A DNA stretch of 64,000 nucleotides from Tubiluchus corallicola (Eukaryota > Priapulida > Priapulimorpha > Priapulimorphida > Tubiluchidae), in the NCBI GenBank assembly GCA_030141605.1, contig JAQGDQ010000055.1, positions 703,001-767,000 of the forward strand, written 5' to 3'. Positions within the stretch are counted from its first letter, which is position 1, and every line of letters begins with the position of its first letter. The notes under the pieces were generated by a model. That model saw nothing but the letters and a program-made list of their open reading frames with translations, had not been told where the DNA came from and made no database searches. Both the position numbers and the translations under genes were made by a program. This document shows positions 1-12,900 of this stretch, in pieces.

Positions 1-18
1 TAACAAATTATCATGTGC

Positions 19-50
19 TATTATTATTATTATTATTACTATTATTATTA

Positions 51-90
<40 letters not shown>
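19..90. repeat. (ATT)n microsatellite
   Basis: An imperfect run of ATT/ATC-like triplets covers the left edge of the window. The rest of 1-734 shows no exon I can support apart from a weak CTGCTATTTG... open stretch on the minus strand near 540-585. Confidence 0.9.
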
Positions 91-734
91 TCATTGTTTT
101 TGCATTCACCTTAGGCGTCACCCTGCACTAGCACCAAAAATTTTTTATTTTCAATTTTTCAGCTGAGTGCCAAATTCTACGCTGAAAATTTACAAAAAAC
201 TTTCACGGTATAACACAGCTACTGATATCTTGTGCTTGAGAACAACATACATAACTAACATGGTCCCAGGCACTCATACTTGAATAATGTACGATTACGT
301 AAGTTTTTCTTGTGCTACAAAAGTTAGATGACAATTATTTGATGAAAAGCAGGTTCATTAACTACGTTAGGGTACACAATATTGCGTAAGATTAACATAA
401 TGATGAAGGTTCACTGAACACATTGAAAGGGAGTGTATGGATGTTTGTAAATCGTAGCAGTGTTGCTTAAATACTGATGCACTTTGCACTTATATATAAT
501 TAGTAGCAAGATGGAAATTTGACGGTCTAACTTGCACAGCTAATACTTCAACTTCAACCACTAGAGTGCAAATAGCAGCTGTTAGTTAAGAAAAAGATGC
601 CTAAAACTCAATACTGATCAGCTGAATGCAATGACGGATACTTGACATATAATGATACAACACCTATTACTTTTCTATAAAAAGCGGAAAAGCTAAACCC
701 ATACTAAGTTGTACTAAAATGTTAATTTCTTTAC

Positions 735-776
735 CGCTTGAAGAATTGGTCTTCTCTTTCAGAGCTTGAGTGAAAA
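735..776 (-). other. Candidate 42-nt exon, minus strand
   Basis: The acceptor is a strong pyrimidine tract ending gttacag and the donor is G|gtaaag. It enters with two bases and leaves in phase 1, so it can follow the candidate exon at 1463-1618. It encodes FTQALKEKTNSSS. Support is only splice sites and phase. Confidence 0.3.
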
Positions 777-1462
777 CTGTAACAAAAATAAATAATTAAA
801 TCAAAGAGAAGAGAAAGACGAAAGGATGAAAGATCTTGAAATAAAATGTATAATTTTACTATAAAACAGCCTTTTCTTTTTGTAATTCCCTCTGTTTTGG
901 CAATTATTTTCATGAAAGGCTATTAGAATTTAGAAGCAAAATTACATGTGAGATAATAAGTTAGGTATAATAGTACCACAGTTATTAATTTTAAGTTTGT
1001 AGAAGAATTATCAGAATATAATTTTTTGTCAGAGTTGATATTCATGAAATTATAGTTTATTAAATCTGTTTAATTGCAGTTTATAAAAGCTAAGTTTTAC
1101 TTTTACCAAATTAGGTCACAAGCATAATTAATGCAAAAAATATTATTGCCGTCACGTTAAAGATGGATGTATTATGTATTTTGAACATTTCAGGGCAAAA
1201 AATAAAAGTTTGCCAGAGCAGATAATCTTATAGTTATATAAGCAGTCAACACCATAAAATAACAACTGCCTTAATAGACTGCCAAGTAAAATATGAATTA
1301 AAGAGGAAGGTGATTCAAATTATAACACTTGAAGAACAAGAAAAGGGGTATTTGAAGTAGATTTCAGAAAAATCGCCTTGAACAATTATATTACTTTACA
1401 GCAATTTTATGTACATATCAAACTCGCATAGAAAGGATTTTATCAACTGATCAAATTCATAC

Positions 1463-1618
1463 CTTTTTCTGCATCCTTTTCCGTCAACCGACCGGCACTC
1501 GGTCCCGACTGCCTGATGAGATCTTCTTTCACTTCATCAATTTTTCTGTTAATGTCAAAATCTTTTCGTGTTTCATTAGATCCACGTTTGTACCAGTCAC
1601 CTTTGTGAGACTCGTTTT
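1463..1618 (-). other. Candidate hydrophilic exon, minus strand
   Basis: A 156-nt segment sits between ttttgcag and G|gtatga and is open in the frame that enters with two bases. It encodes a charged stretch including HKGDWYKRGSNETRKDF and KIDEVKEDLIRQ. Its base composition is more GC-rich than the surroundings, which supports coding. It lies on the strand of the CNGK paralogue and may be part of its linker or tail, or of another gene. No family is recognised. Confidence 0.45.
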
Positions 1619-1835
1619 CTGCAAAATCAGTGAATGAGCATACATATAGCTACATAAAAACAGCAATAAATAATGCTGCACATGCACTGAACAAAGAAAG
1701 AATATAATGCATGTCCAATGTCTATAATTACTGACACACAAACCTCTGATCAGCATTATCATTATGTATGAATATTTTAAAGCTGCTTTGACCCTCTAAT
1801 CTAGTTATTTAAAGCACAAGAAAAGGGACTAACTG

Positions 1836-2053
1836 CAAGGTGCAGCACCTGTTTTTTTGTAAAATGCATTTGCGAAATGTAGGCACTAGTGCCCGTCTAA
1901 CTGGCTAGTGCCTGTCTAACTGGCAAATAGTGCTTATGCGGTAATAATTCTTTCATGTAAGTCATTCTCTAAAGAATAATATGTTTCCTTTCAATATTTT
2001 AAAGAGTAGATTGTTTTGACCTACAGTTTAAGATTGGGTCCGATTTTGCTCTA
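1836..2053 (+). mobile_element. Element A, 3' half only
   Basis: It matches the right part of the family A element (tgcagcacctgttttttt ... gtcyrgttttgctctaaagg), also seen at 7030-7265, 28620-28872 and 63890-64000. It is directly followed by an element B copy. Confidence 0.6.
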
Positions 2054-2740
2054 AAGGACAAGAAACGGGGTACCTGAAGTTCAGAAAAATCGCCTTAAAA
2101 AATTATATTACTTTATAGCATTTTTATGCATATATCGTACTAGCGTTGAAAGGATTTTTTGTTTGTTTTCAATGTAAATCTCCCGCAATGCTGTTTTGAT
2201 CGCACCATTACACGACATGAAATGCCCACAACGTAAGTGTTTGAGGGTGCACGGGAAGAAAAGGAAAAGTTAAATTATGTCCCAAAAAACTTTCCATGCA
2301 AAGTTATATTACATAGCAATTTGCTTACTTGCTGGAAAGACTTATGTAACTAGAAACAATAATTTAAAATGTTTGTGCCAATTGGTAAAATGTCGCTGGC
2401 TCAACCTCCAGATTTCGAAATTCACTAACCAAAAACGTATTTTTAATCTTATTGACAAGACACAGTAATTTAAAATTTTGCTTAGCTAGTAACATGTGTG
2501 CTACGAATGCTCTGATTATTTTTTCAAACTTCAAACAATGTTATCTAAATTTGTTTCAAATGACCTGCCATTCAAATGGCTGCACCTAACGGTCACCGCA
2601 GGAATTTAAATTCACAAGTTTTATACAGTGTTACTGTCGATGCAAGACCTGCATGCAAAAAGGCAGTATGTAAGTGGTATAAAATTTTAAGATGAATTTT
2701 CGTAGCTTCATGTAAGTGGATGGTTTTCTTGAGTTTTAAG
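2054..2740 (+). mobile_element. Element B (MITE-like), copy 1
   Basis: It begins aaaggacaagaaacggggta and ends gtggatggttttcttgag. The two ends are imperfect inverted repeats of each other (AAAGNACAAGAAAA). Other copies are at 7300-7935, 35843-36457, 47890-48559 (inverted) and 61189-61865. The stretch 2741-3505 after it holds no feature I can support. Confidence 0.65.
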
Positions 2741-3505
2741 ACTCACAATGTAGCTGGTTTTCTATAGAAGCAATTAGGGCTACTAAGTTGCTTAAATCCA
2801 GTTACACTGTGATGAATATTAGCAGGTTTATTATCAGTAGGGTTGCTGTTCATACGATAATCGTCGGAATATACGATAATTTAAGGAGTCATACTGTACA
2901 AAGATGAGACTACACGACAATTCAGATATGAAATAAAAACAAGTTTAAAAAATTGTACACTGAAGTGATTTCATTGCAGTCTGGAGCATAATGTAACACA
3001 CTAGGTGATCAGTTTCCAGAAAAAAAACAGTAATTTCAAAAGCGAATGCTCATGATGATGATGACCGTAGCCTGATAAGGCTTAATTCTGAACAAGCAGA
3101 AATCAGCAGCATTTTACTGTATTTTGATAATTTAATTTTACACTTGTTAATGGCACTTTTTGATACGATAGTTACTTATTAAGTGTATAATTATACAATA
3201 ATTATAATTTGCTGCAAATATGCAGTATACATAAAAAATATAACTTTTATTCTCCAATATGATAATCAGCATCATACAAAATGGCAACCCTGAATATCAT
3301 AAAAGCAATATGTAGATGGTGTAGAGAACAAAGGCACACCTCTGCAAAACAACTATGAAGCCTTAATTTATTTTTTCTTGCTTAAGGAATCACATTTCTG
3401 CATGTGTTGATGTCCCACAGAGTTTTCCTAGAAAATGACTACTCCCAATTTCTCAATTGATTATCTCGAATATCTAGTCAGCTCTTCCTTGACCTTCAAG
3501 CAGCA

Positions 3506-3918
3506 TTTTAAGGGAAGACAGGGTGATCTTTGATATACTAACTCATTTTGAAGTATGGTAAAAAGTATACATTTTAACACCAATAATACTGGAAAAGCAG
3601 TTCTGATAGATTAAAATCTTAATTAGCGCTGGGCAAGCCCAACTATTGAAAACATCACAACTGAACATAATTTTCAACAGCAAATATATTCCATGAGCAT
3701 GTTGCGCATGTTTGTGAAAGAGAAAATGTTTTTGCCACTAGGGAATGGCGAAATGCATGTAACAACGAAGAGCTAGTGGCGCAAATGCGAAATTGCATTT
3801 GTACAGTAATAATTCTTTTAAGTAAGGTATTCTGGAAAAAATAGTATGTTTCCTTTCAATATTTTAAAGAGTAGATTATTTTGACTTACAGTTCTAGATT
3901 GGGTCTAGTTTTGCTTTA
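3506..3918 (+). mobile_element. Element A (MITE-like), shortened copy
   Basis: It starts ttaagggaagacagggtg and ends gtctagttttgctttaac, as in the fuller copies at 28301-28872 and 63488 onward, but is missing part of the centre. It lies within the intron region of the minus-strand paralogue. Confidence 0.6.
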
Positions 3919-4043
3919 ACAAAATTGTATGGAAATTATTACATTCTATTAAGCTATATACTATTATGCCAAGTTTACTGATTTGTGCACATATAGACAG
4001 CTACATCAGACTGTTTTCAACATAATCCTGGCCAATTGCTTAC

Positions 4044-4092
4044 CACTTTCAGGATGCGAGGCATCAAATGATTCGCGTCGGATTTCTGTTAT
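4044..4092 (-). other. Candidate small downstream exon of the minus-strand paralogue
   Basis: A long pyrimidine tract ending in cctgag precedes a 49-nt segment open only in frame 0 (ITEIRRESFDASHPES) and followed by G|gtaagc. It leaves in phase 1, which fits the next candidate at 1463-1618. It does not fit directly onto the S5 exon, which ends in phase 1 and needs two bases, so at least one exon would be missing between. No similarity is recognised. Confidence 0.3.
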
Positions 4093-5070
4093 CTCAGGAA
4101 AAAATGAAAACAAAAAACTGTCAATTTTTCAAATTTTTTATGCATCATATATAAACCTGAATGAAAACATGCTACATGAGGTGCATAGTTTGGAAGCTCA
4201 TTGGTGAAATAGAGTAGTCTTCCAGGAGGCAGGAGCTCCTGTAAGGTCGGAGTTTCAATAAAATGACACATCGAAAAACGTACAGATAAAATGACCTTTT
4301 TAGGTATGCGACTGTTGCACAGTAATATAAACACATGCGCACATCAAAAATGTGTGGCCTATAAATTGCAAAAAAAACATCTTAAAACATTTCCAAGAAA
4401 CGAAACAGGGATGTTATAATTCAGCACTTCAATTTTGTGATTTTTCAAGGAAAAGCCCAGGATGCATCCAGGCCCACTGCAGATGCAGCATCCAATAATT
4501 CCTGCATAAACAAGCCAGTACGAGGCAAGTTTGCGCATTATTGATCATTAGTGAGTAACTCTAAGTCTAAGTAACAAATCATTAAAGTAACGAATTAAAA
4601 AAGATAAGATAAAATAAGATATATTCATTTATCTCCTGCAAGTTTAACAGTACACAGAAACATTCAGATATTTTTAAATTTGGTAAAATGAAAGATATTT
4701 TGTAGTGTACAAGGAAATACAGCATAATGTAGCGTGGCGAAAGTGTTGTGAATGACCATTAATTAAGTCAGCTACCCTTATTTTAGAAATTCTGTAGTTT
4801 TCATACATGGCTAGATAAGCTAATGGCTGTGAAATTCATTTCTTAAAATTCATAAAGATGCTGAACACTTTGACACGGTAAAATAATGATAGTTTCACAA
4901 TAGGAGAATTGAATAATAAACAAAAGCGCAATTAAAAATTAAGAAAATTAATGCAAAACCAGAATTAACTGACAAAATATAATTTTAAGCAACTAAAAAA
5001 TCAGACATTGAGGAGCCTTGCTAATTATATGCAGGAGATTAATAAAACACATTTATGCAAACAAGCTTAC

Positions 5071-5403
5071 TTCCAGAAATATTAAGAAATCCACTTTCAC
5101 CAGCCCAGCTGTCTTTAAAGCAATTGCTCTGTCCACTAGAACTAACAGGCGAACACCCTTCAATGTACCATCCATAGGCAATGTAACTTGTTAGCAGTAA
5201 TCCAAGAACAAAATATCGCATGCCTTTAAAAAATGAAGAAGCGATATTGATCTCTCTCTCCCGCATACCTAAAAATATTTCATATATTGTTACAGTTACA
5301 GATAACTGTCATTCATAGGGATAGAGCAGAGAGCTTGTCAGCACAACATCGGCAATAAAGTAAAAGCATCAGTGATTGGTTTCAGTGCTTGAATTGCAAA
5401 ACA

Positions 5404-5460
<57 letters not shown>

Positions 5461-6327
5461 TACAAATATAAGGAAGTTAGGAGTATTGCACTAAATCATC
5501 CTAGCTCACTTAAATCCATTTGCTTACCAAAAGGTTTCTGTTTCTGCTAGTGGCATTTACGTAATATCAGGTTTCTGTTGCCGCTATTGGCATTTATGCA
5601 AAAATGTCTAGGACAATCTTACCTTATTTAAGGTGTCACATCATAATCGGCCATGTTAAAGCCATGCTAACAAAAATAGAATTACTTAGTATCACATGTT
5701 TTCGATCGATTTGGATTTACAACAGTCTAATCTAGTATTTACAAGGTGTAAACATTAAGTTTTACATGCGTTTCATTATTGTGCTTAGTATTTATCGATT
5801 TTTAAAATATGAAAGTCTGAAAGAAATTTGAAAATTCAAACGTTTACGGATTTCATACCTAAAAGAACGATAATCCTATAAAGTCGTATCAAGCGATTTA
5901 TCAGAAATGCGTGAGACAATCTGTTGTGCTCCCGATGCTCCTCAAACAGGTCAGACAATGCCTCCAGAGGTAAAAGAGATAGGACGTCCAGCGAAAATTT
6001 AAATGGAGATTTCAGTGAAAACATGTACCTCTTTGCGATAGACTTTTTATCTGTTATCAATAATCCACATGAACGATACCCAACGAAAAAAGTCAGAATA
6101 ATATCTGCAACAAATAACACATCTAAGAAATATAACAGTCCAACTGCCACTGGTGAATGCAAGCCTTTGTTGAAAGCAAGCTCATATGGTTCAAGGCAGC
6201 ACGTTATAAACACACACACCAGACTAACATACTGCCACTGTCGATAGACTCTCGCATCTGGGATAATATATTTAGTTTTCAAAAAGTGAAGTATTCTGCG
6301 GTGCAGAGACTCTTCTGGGTCAGACAT
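5071..6327 (-). CDS. CNGK repeat-1 paralogue, two exons (S1-S5); pore not found; partial or truncated gene
   Basis: Exon 1 (6327-5859) encodes S1-S4 and exon 2 (5268-5071) encodes S5 and an extracellular turret. Both align throughout with CNGK exons 1 and 2: both proteins share CxLEPY in S1, DVLSLLPLE in S3 and NRLIRLYR in S4, and both introns fall at the same place in the same phase (phase 1). The start at 6327 (MSDPEESLHRRI) matches the CNGK start; an in-frame ATG at 6417 would add 30 residues. Splice sites are canonical (G|gtatga; ttttag|G; A|gtaagc), with no stops or frameshifts. A pore exon should follow. I searched the minus strand to position 1 for the YW...TGFG pattern, S6 and FGE and found none. 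It is either a recently broken copy, a gene continuing beyond the window, or a protein that keeps only the voltage-sensor half. Confidence 0.85.
5407..5457. repeat. (AT)n microsatellite
   Basis: About 25 uninterrupted TA dinucleotides in the intron between exons 1 and 2 of the minus-strand paralogue. Confidence 0.95.
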
Positions 6328-6674
6328 GTCAGAACTTTGAAGGTTCGAAAGCTTCACAGTAGTCCTAGCAGCTAGTTCAACACTTGATGAAACAGAACAG
6401 TGCCAGTACAAGTACACATGCTAATTATGCCTGCGGATCCCTTTCTTTTCATATTTTCAAAGTAAAGACCTGAAAAGTAAGATGTTGAATAATTAAATAT
6501 TCCCATGTTTAATTTCTGGGGTCGAATCAATTTAAAAAACAGTAATTTACTAAGTACTTACCAAATAGTACATACAGTGTACATACTAAGACATAACACT
6601 GAAAGGGAAAATGCTGTTTCTTAAAAAGGATTTACAGTACAACTTTATTACAGGGATGCCTAAACTCTTTAATT

Positions 6675-7265
6675 TTTCCTATCCTACCACATTTTCAAGT
6701 ACACATTTTAACACTAATAATACTGTAAAAGAGTTTCTGATAATTATTTAATAGATAAAAATTTTAATTAACGATGGACGAGCCCAACTAGTAATGACAT
6801 CACAAACTAACATAATTTTCAACATCAAATGCATTCCATGAGCATGTTGAGCATGTTTGAGAGCGCGAAAATTGAAGTATAGTGCTACTGTAAGAGATTC
6901 AGTATGTTGTAATAAAACTCGGCAAGTTTTAAGATAAAAGTTCAAATTTCAAATTTAATGCTGAATTCACGCATGAGCTGTCGAACGTGTGTAGTTCGTC
7001 ACAAACTAACATATCTGAACCGAGGGTTACAGCACCTGTTTTTTATGGAACGCTTTCCAAAGTGCAGATGCTAGTGCCGGTCTAACTAGTGAACGGCGAA
7101 ATGCAGGTAACGGCAAAGTACCAGTGGCATGAACGCGAAATTGCGTTTGTGTAATAATAATTGTTTTATGTAAGTCATTCTTTAAAAAATAGTATGTTTC
7201 CTTTCAATATTTTAAAGAACAGGTTGTTTTGACCTACAGTTTAACATTAAGTCCAGTTTTGCTTT
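6675..7265 (+). mobile_element. Element A, diverged copy
   Basis: It shares the block aacactaataatactg, the aattttcaacatcaaatgc block and the cttaacattaagtccag-type end with the other A copies. It is followed within about 35 bp by an element B copy in the same orientation, the same A-then-B order as at 1836-2740. Confidence 0.6.
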
Positions 7266-7299
7266 AAGCAAAAACAGTTAAATAACGGTTATGTAATAA

Positions 7300-7935
7300 T
7301 TAAAGGACAAGAAAAGAGGTACCTTAAGTGGTTTCAGAAAAATCACCTTAAAGAATTATATTACTTTACAGCATTTTTATGCATACATCGTACTCGTGTT
7401 AAAAAGAATTTTTATTTGTTTTCATCTTAAATCTCCACTGATACTATTCCGAAGTCACCATCATGACATCACTATGCAAACGTAAATCAGAAGAAGAAAG
7501 GCAATGTTATGTCCCAAAAAACTTTCCATGCAAACCTACATTACTTAGCATTTCGCTTACCTGCAGGAAAGTCTTGTGTAACTAGAAATAATAATTTAAA
7601 ATGTTCGTGCCAATTGATGAAATGCCGCTGGCCCAGGGTGCACTACTCACTAAACAAAAATGTATTTTTAATCTTATTGACAAGATACAGTAATTTAAAA
7701 TTTTACTTAGTTAGTAATGTGTGCTACGAACGCTCTTGATTATTTTTTTGTACTTCACGCAATGTTATCTAAACATGTTTTAAATGACCTACCGTTCCAT
7801 TAAAATGGCAAGTTTTATACAGCATCACTGCCGATGCAAGTCTTGCATGCAAAAAGGCAATATGTAAGTGATATAAATGTCAAAACGAATTTTTTAGGCT
7901 TTATGTAAGTGGAGGGTTTTCTTGTGTTTTAAAGT
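7300..7935 (+). mobile_element. Element B, copy 2
   Basis: It starts aaaggacaagaaaagaggta and ends tggagggttttcttgtgttt, matching the other B copies along its length. From 7936 to about 9330 I see only unique AT-rich DNA. Confidence 0.65.
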
Positions 7936-9949
7936 AATTTTGCATTTCACAATATGCAGACATATACATATAATCAACAACATAACCAAACAAATTCAAT
8001 CATAGTTAAATAATTTCAAGAACTTTATAGCCGAGAATCGAATAAATTGCTAACTACTTGCTACTATTAATTAATGATTACATCAAAACTATATTACATC
8101 ATCAATATTGAGATCAAATTTGGCAGAAATTAAAAAATGTGGTTCTAAAACATAAATTCCAGCTGGGACAGCATTTGAATCCAAAATTAATTAATTTTTG
8201 GATTAGGTCATATTCACTATAAAAATTGGCAAACTAGTAATTTTTTTGAAAGCAACCAGAAAAAATTTAAATTTAGGTTACAACTTCAGAAAACGGTAAA
8301 AATAGGTTGCTGTACTTACTATACATGTAGAATATAGCTTATTGGGTCACACAGTCACTGTGCCACATGTATAGCAGGGTTAAGTAACTGCTTTGTGTAT
8401 TGCAGTCCTTATCATATATAGTTATATAATTTTTAGATAAATGTGAAATGATTTTTATGGTTACTATCTCAGCAATAAATCAAAATATTGTTTGATATTA
8501 TCCTTTAACAACCTTTCATAAAATAATTTTGGCTTCATAAGGCATGACTATAATGAAGCCTCATGTTCTCTGGCAAACTATTCCACTTGTTCTTCACTGC
8601 ACATGAGGAAAAAGTACTTTTGGCAATCACATTCTTGCATAGTTTCAACAATTTATCCTGTTAGTGTTATTAATGCAGAGGCAAGCTAATACCAGTCTCA
8701 GCTGAGAAATGCCATAATAGCACTAAAATAATAGTAATACTTAATAGGCCTACTGGTACTACTACTACTAGGAAGTACTAAAAAAACTACTATACATATA
8801 GGCCTATTTAACTAAGATCACTGCCATCACGAAACAGAACATGCAACGAATACAGAAAAAAATTCTTTATCTATAAATAAATTCAAAAGAAATTTCTACT
8901 CCTTTACTACTGTTTTTTATTTTTCTCAATCTACATTCATTTGGGGTGCTCTCAACAAGTAGTCACTTCTTGAGTACCCCACAGGTCATTTGCAGCTCGG
9001 CATCTTGCGTAAATAATAAATATGTTATTAAATTCTTTGGATGTCCTACGCTGTGATGATTGTTGTGGATGTATTTAATAAATAAACAAATAAAATAAAG
9101 ACTATTAAGTTATTAAAGTGTTATAGTACTGTTAATAAAATCACACAAATCAAGTGGTGAAATAACTCACATCTTTCAAGTTTACTTTACAATGTATACG
9201 TCATTCTGAACGACAGTAAATAATAGGAAAATAAAATAATTTAAAATGCAAGAAGTAACAGCCTAATTATTTTAACTGTAAGTTACAAAATTATCTAGTA
9301 CTTTCAAGCACACTTTATAATTTTTTTCAATCAGCAGTTAAGTCACGTGACACCACAGGCTGATCGTGATTGCTATGACAACTAGGATTTTTGCCTTTTG
9401 ACACACGCACCACGCACAACATTTAGGCATGCTTCAAGCAACAACCAACTTGAGCCATATTTTTAACAAAACGCCTCTTCAGCGAAAAACTAACATGCAT
9501 GTGTCCACTATAATTGTTAATTACGTTTGCGACCTTTTGCCGGCCAATGCATGGTATGATCATGATGATTTCGACGAATTCAGCAAATCATGAAGCTTGA
9601 TCGGTTGTTATGGTAACTAGGAAACATTGCGCTTAAGGTTTCGAATGGTGCCGCGATTCATTACAGTGAATTTTTTTAATGAGCAGCAAAATTTGAAAAA
9701 ATCTGGTCAACTAATCGTTGGTAGTGCATATGTGTGCATGCATTACTTGAAAAGCAATATAAGGCAATAAGTTTGTCGACACCCTTATGCTTTTTACTCA
9801 AAGGCGTGCCTAGAGATTGAAAAAATAATTTTGGTCGATAATTTTGATTCACTATCAGAGTAATGAAACTGAGTTCCTGTTTAGGCTTGTTCGCTCTTTA
9901 CCTGAAACAATGTTTACCGCCTAATTGATCTATTTTCCTCTGAAACATA

Positions 9950-12900
9950 ATGTCGACGACTGACGTTACTTTAATAGGCTCCATTCATAATATTTTAAAA
10001 TATGGCTACATTTTGCCTGAGTGGCCCCTTGCAAAAGTTTGGTTACACATTTCTGGATTTTTCGTGTTTTGTACCTGCATTTTGGAGCCATACATCTTTG
10101 CTGTAGACACAACATTTGTCAAGTGGTATACAGTCTATGTTTTAGATGTGTTATTTTTACTGGATGTGTATTTGCTATTTTATACTGCATACCAAGATCA
10201 CGGAGCTTGGATAACTAATAAACGGCTTATTTACCGGAGGTATACATCATCAGAAAAATCAAAGTTTAAGTTCTTGTACGATGTATTATCTTTACTGCCG
10301 TTGGAGATACTATCACCACTTTTCATATGCAGGACAATAGCTTGGGCTGGATTGCGACTGAATCGCTTAATACGTTTGTACAGGTTGCCCGTTTTACTAA
10401 GTAAGTCTCATGTGTATTATTTTTATTTTGCCTGGTTATATTGTAGCAATCATCAACATGGGTGTCCACTGGGGTTGGCAAATGGGTTGTTTGACCTCCA
10501 CTGGATCAGGTAGGCTAATAATATTATTAATAGTAATTAATTCTTTAAGGAGTGTTGGAAATTTTTATTCTCTGCCTCATTCAGTAGTATGGTCAATTAC
10601 CTGATATATGTATATATATAAATTATAGTTCTGGCTCAAGAGACCAGGCATGGAGGTCTAGCAGTCACTACGAACAGTGACAGCTTGGGGGAATCCCACC
10701 TGCCAATACAAATGGAAGGATTAACATCTTCAGCAATGGCAACACAATGCAGTCTCAAGTCATATCAGTTCAATGTTTATCTGAAAAGTTTTTTCTTTTG
10801 TATCTCCCTATTTTTATATCGTAATATTTATGATTTTTGCTCAAAGGTACTTGCGAGAACTCCAATCTTCTCCAGTCTTAACCTAGGAAAAACCATGAAG
10901 CACTCTGCTTATGAATGTTGCTTTTGCCATTTATTATATGATAGAGTTCTTTTAATTTAAACCCCAGAATCAGTTAGCTATCGGCATATTGCAAAATATT
11001 AATATGGATCGTTCAATACTTCTGTATTTGAAAGCAGTGTGTTATTTTTAATTCAAGGTTTTCACATTCCAACCCTGTTTTTTATATATAAATATACGTA
11101 ATATTGTGAGTATTAAATCAGTATTTAATATGTAGATACAGTGCTCCTACCCCACCACCTAGCTGTAGGCACTCTTTGCACATGCCCCACCTACACTACA
11201 CCATACATGAAGGCCTAGGGGTACAATAATTGACACCTTTGAGCAGCAAGGATTTTTGTGCTGTGATGTAAATTTGCTGTGTAAATTATGTTTAAATTAG
11301 TATTTTTAGCTTGTAACTATTTTTTAAAGCAGTAGCTGCAATTTTTGTAAATTGCCTTTTTAGATAACAACATAACAACGGTAGTTCAATTGCGGCATCA
11401 ATGCTTTAAATGAGAGATTAGAACAATTTCTGTAAAACACAAAATTAATGCATGCTGGAAAAGTTTGCGAATTTTACGAAGTCACCCTGATACATAAATT
11501 TCCAGTCGCATAAGTTACACCTGTTATAATGTTATACAAGTGGAACTTGTATTAATGTGACTTGATCATTACTTAACAATTGACCTTATAGTAATATGGA
11601 CCCCCATTAAACAGTGACTTATGCCACATTATTAAACACGAAGGCATAATTTTCTATCAGTCTTTATCCTGCATAATATGCTTGGAATGGTGCATTCCAA
11701 ATAAAGCTTTGAAGCTCATTTCGCAAAAAATTTAGCTCACATTTATATACAGTATATAAATATATCCATTGAATGATGTGATCTTTGTCTAAAGTTCAGC
11801 AACTGATAAAAGCAAAAACCAAACAAACCAAAGATGCATTTGTTTGCTTATTTGAAGCTATTAGAATTTGAGCCATGATTCATGATGAGAATTACTATTG
11901 CATACACAATGCATTCTGTTTATATGCCGACTTTTTCACATTGTAATTTTTATTATTTATGTATTATTTCAGAGATGCGAGCAGATGACGTAGGTGCCAA
12001 CAAATCTATTAATAAAATTTTACGTTATTTGGTTTGTGGTACATTCTTTACTCATTATGTGTCCTGCATATGGTATAGACTGGCTTGCACACCGTTAGTT
12101 GCCAACCAAGCTGTGTCTTGCGGATATGACTCTTGGGTTTATCAAAAGTCACTTGGTGAGTTTTCGTAAGTGCCTTAATGTGTTTTAAAAATTAAAATTA
12201 CATTGTTATTATCTTATGTAATGGAACTACTTGCATTTTCAGAATTTTGCTCAATTTCTTGTTATAAATCAATGGTCATGCTAAAGTCGAGATGTTTCTT
12301 TAAGATGAGTATGCATCTCTTTCCCACAGTCGTGAGCATCGAATATTTGAATTCGATTCAAACGAGTTTTTTCAATACCAATTCGACTCAAATGCAAAAT
12401 TGTGGATCTGAATAATTCAGCTCCTCACTTAAGAAACGTTTGAAAAATCGTGTAAATCAACTCTGTTAAGTCCGCCCTCTTAGACGTTATCTCAGGGCGG
12501 GTCAAGCAGTTGGAGTCAATACAACTTACATACGTCTGTCTCAGTCTCTCAAAGTACTGCTTGATTTGATTACTGTGTTTTTCAAGTCTTTGAGTATCAA
12601 ACGTGTGTTGCTTACATTGTTCATTGCTTATTGCTGTGCATTCTATGGCAGTTCAGTTTTTTAGTTAACTGACAGAAGAGTAAAATTGATGATTGTTGAA
12701 TGTCGAAAAGCGGTGCATCGTATACTTGGCATACCTTACAACTCTCATTCTACAATGATGATAACGATTACTGGAACTTCCTCCTTTGAATTTTTAAAAG
12801 CTGTTGGCATGTATAAATCGATCAAGAGGATGTTTTAAAAACACTTTCATTTTTAAATATGAATTCCACTTGTACAATGCTCAGAGTAAATAAGATATTT

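Larger units (their letters stand above)
6328..9949. promoter_or_regulatory. Head-to-head intergenic region between the paralogue and CNGK (putative bidirectional promoter)
   Basis: The two start codons face away from each other across 3.6 kb. Positions about 6675-7935 are filled by elements A and B. The part nearest CNGK (about 9330-9700) is less AT-rich and contains CACGTG and several CpG-containing stretches, which makes it the likelier promoter core. I see no unambiguous TATA box or transcription start. The bidirectional role is inferred from geometry. Confidence 0.35.

Noticed and set aside
540-585. Minus-strand stretch encoding AICTLVVEVEVLAVQ, resembling a CNBD strand
   Set aside because: It is fifteen residues only, without FGE or flanking CNBD exons. 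The resemblance may be chance.
2277-2468. MSQKTFHA-type open frame, also at 7509 and 48055 (minus)
   Set aside because: The same start of translation appears in several copies of element B, but it diverges and stops at different places. It is chance coding in a non-autonomous element.
4480-4540. Minus-strand YW followed by glycines, considered as the missing pore of the paralogue
   Set aside because: It has no TxG-F/Y-G filter, no following S6 and a stop just upstream in frame; the similarity is two residues only.
5924-6375. Plus-strand open frames opposite the paralogue exon 1
   Set aside because: They are antisense shadows of the minus-strand S1-S4 coding exon.
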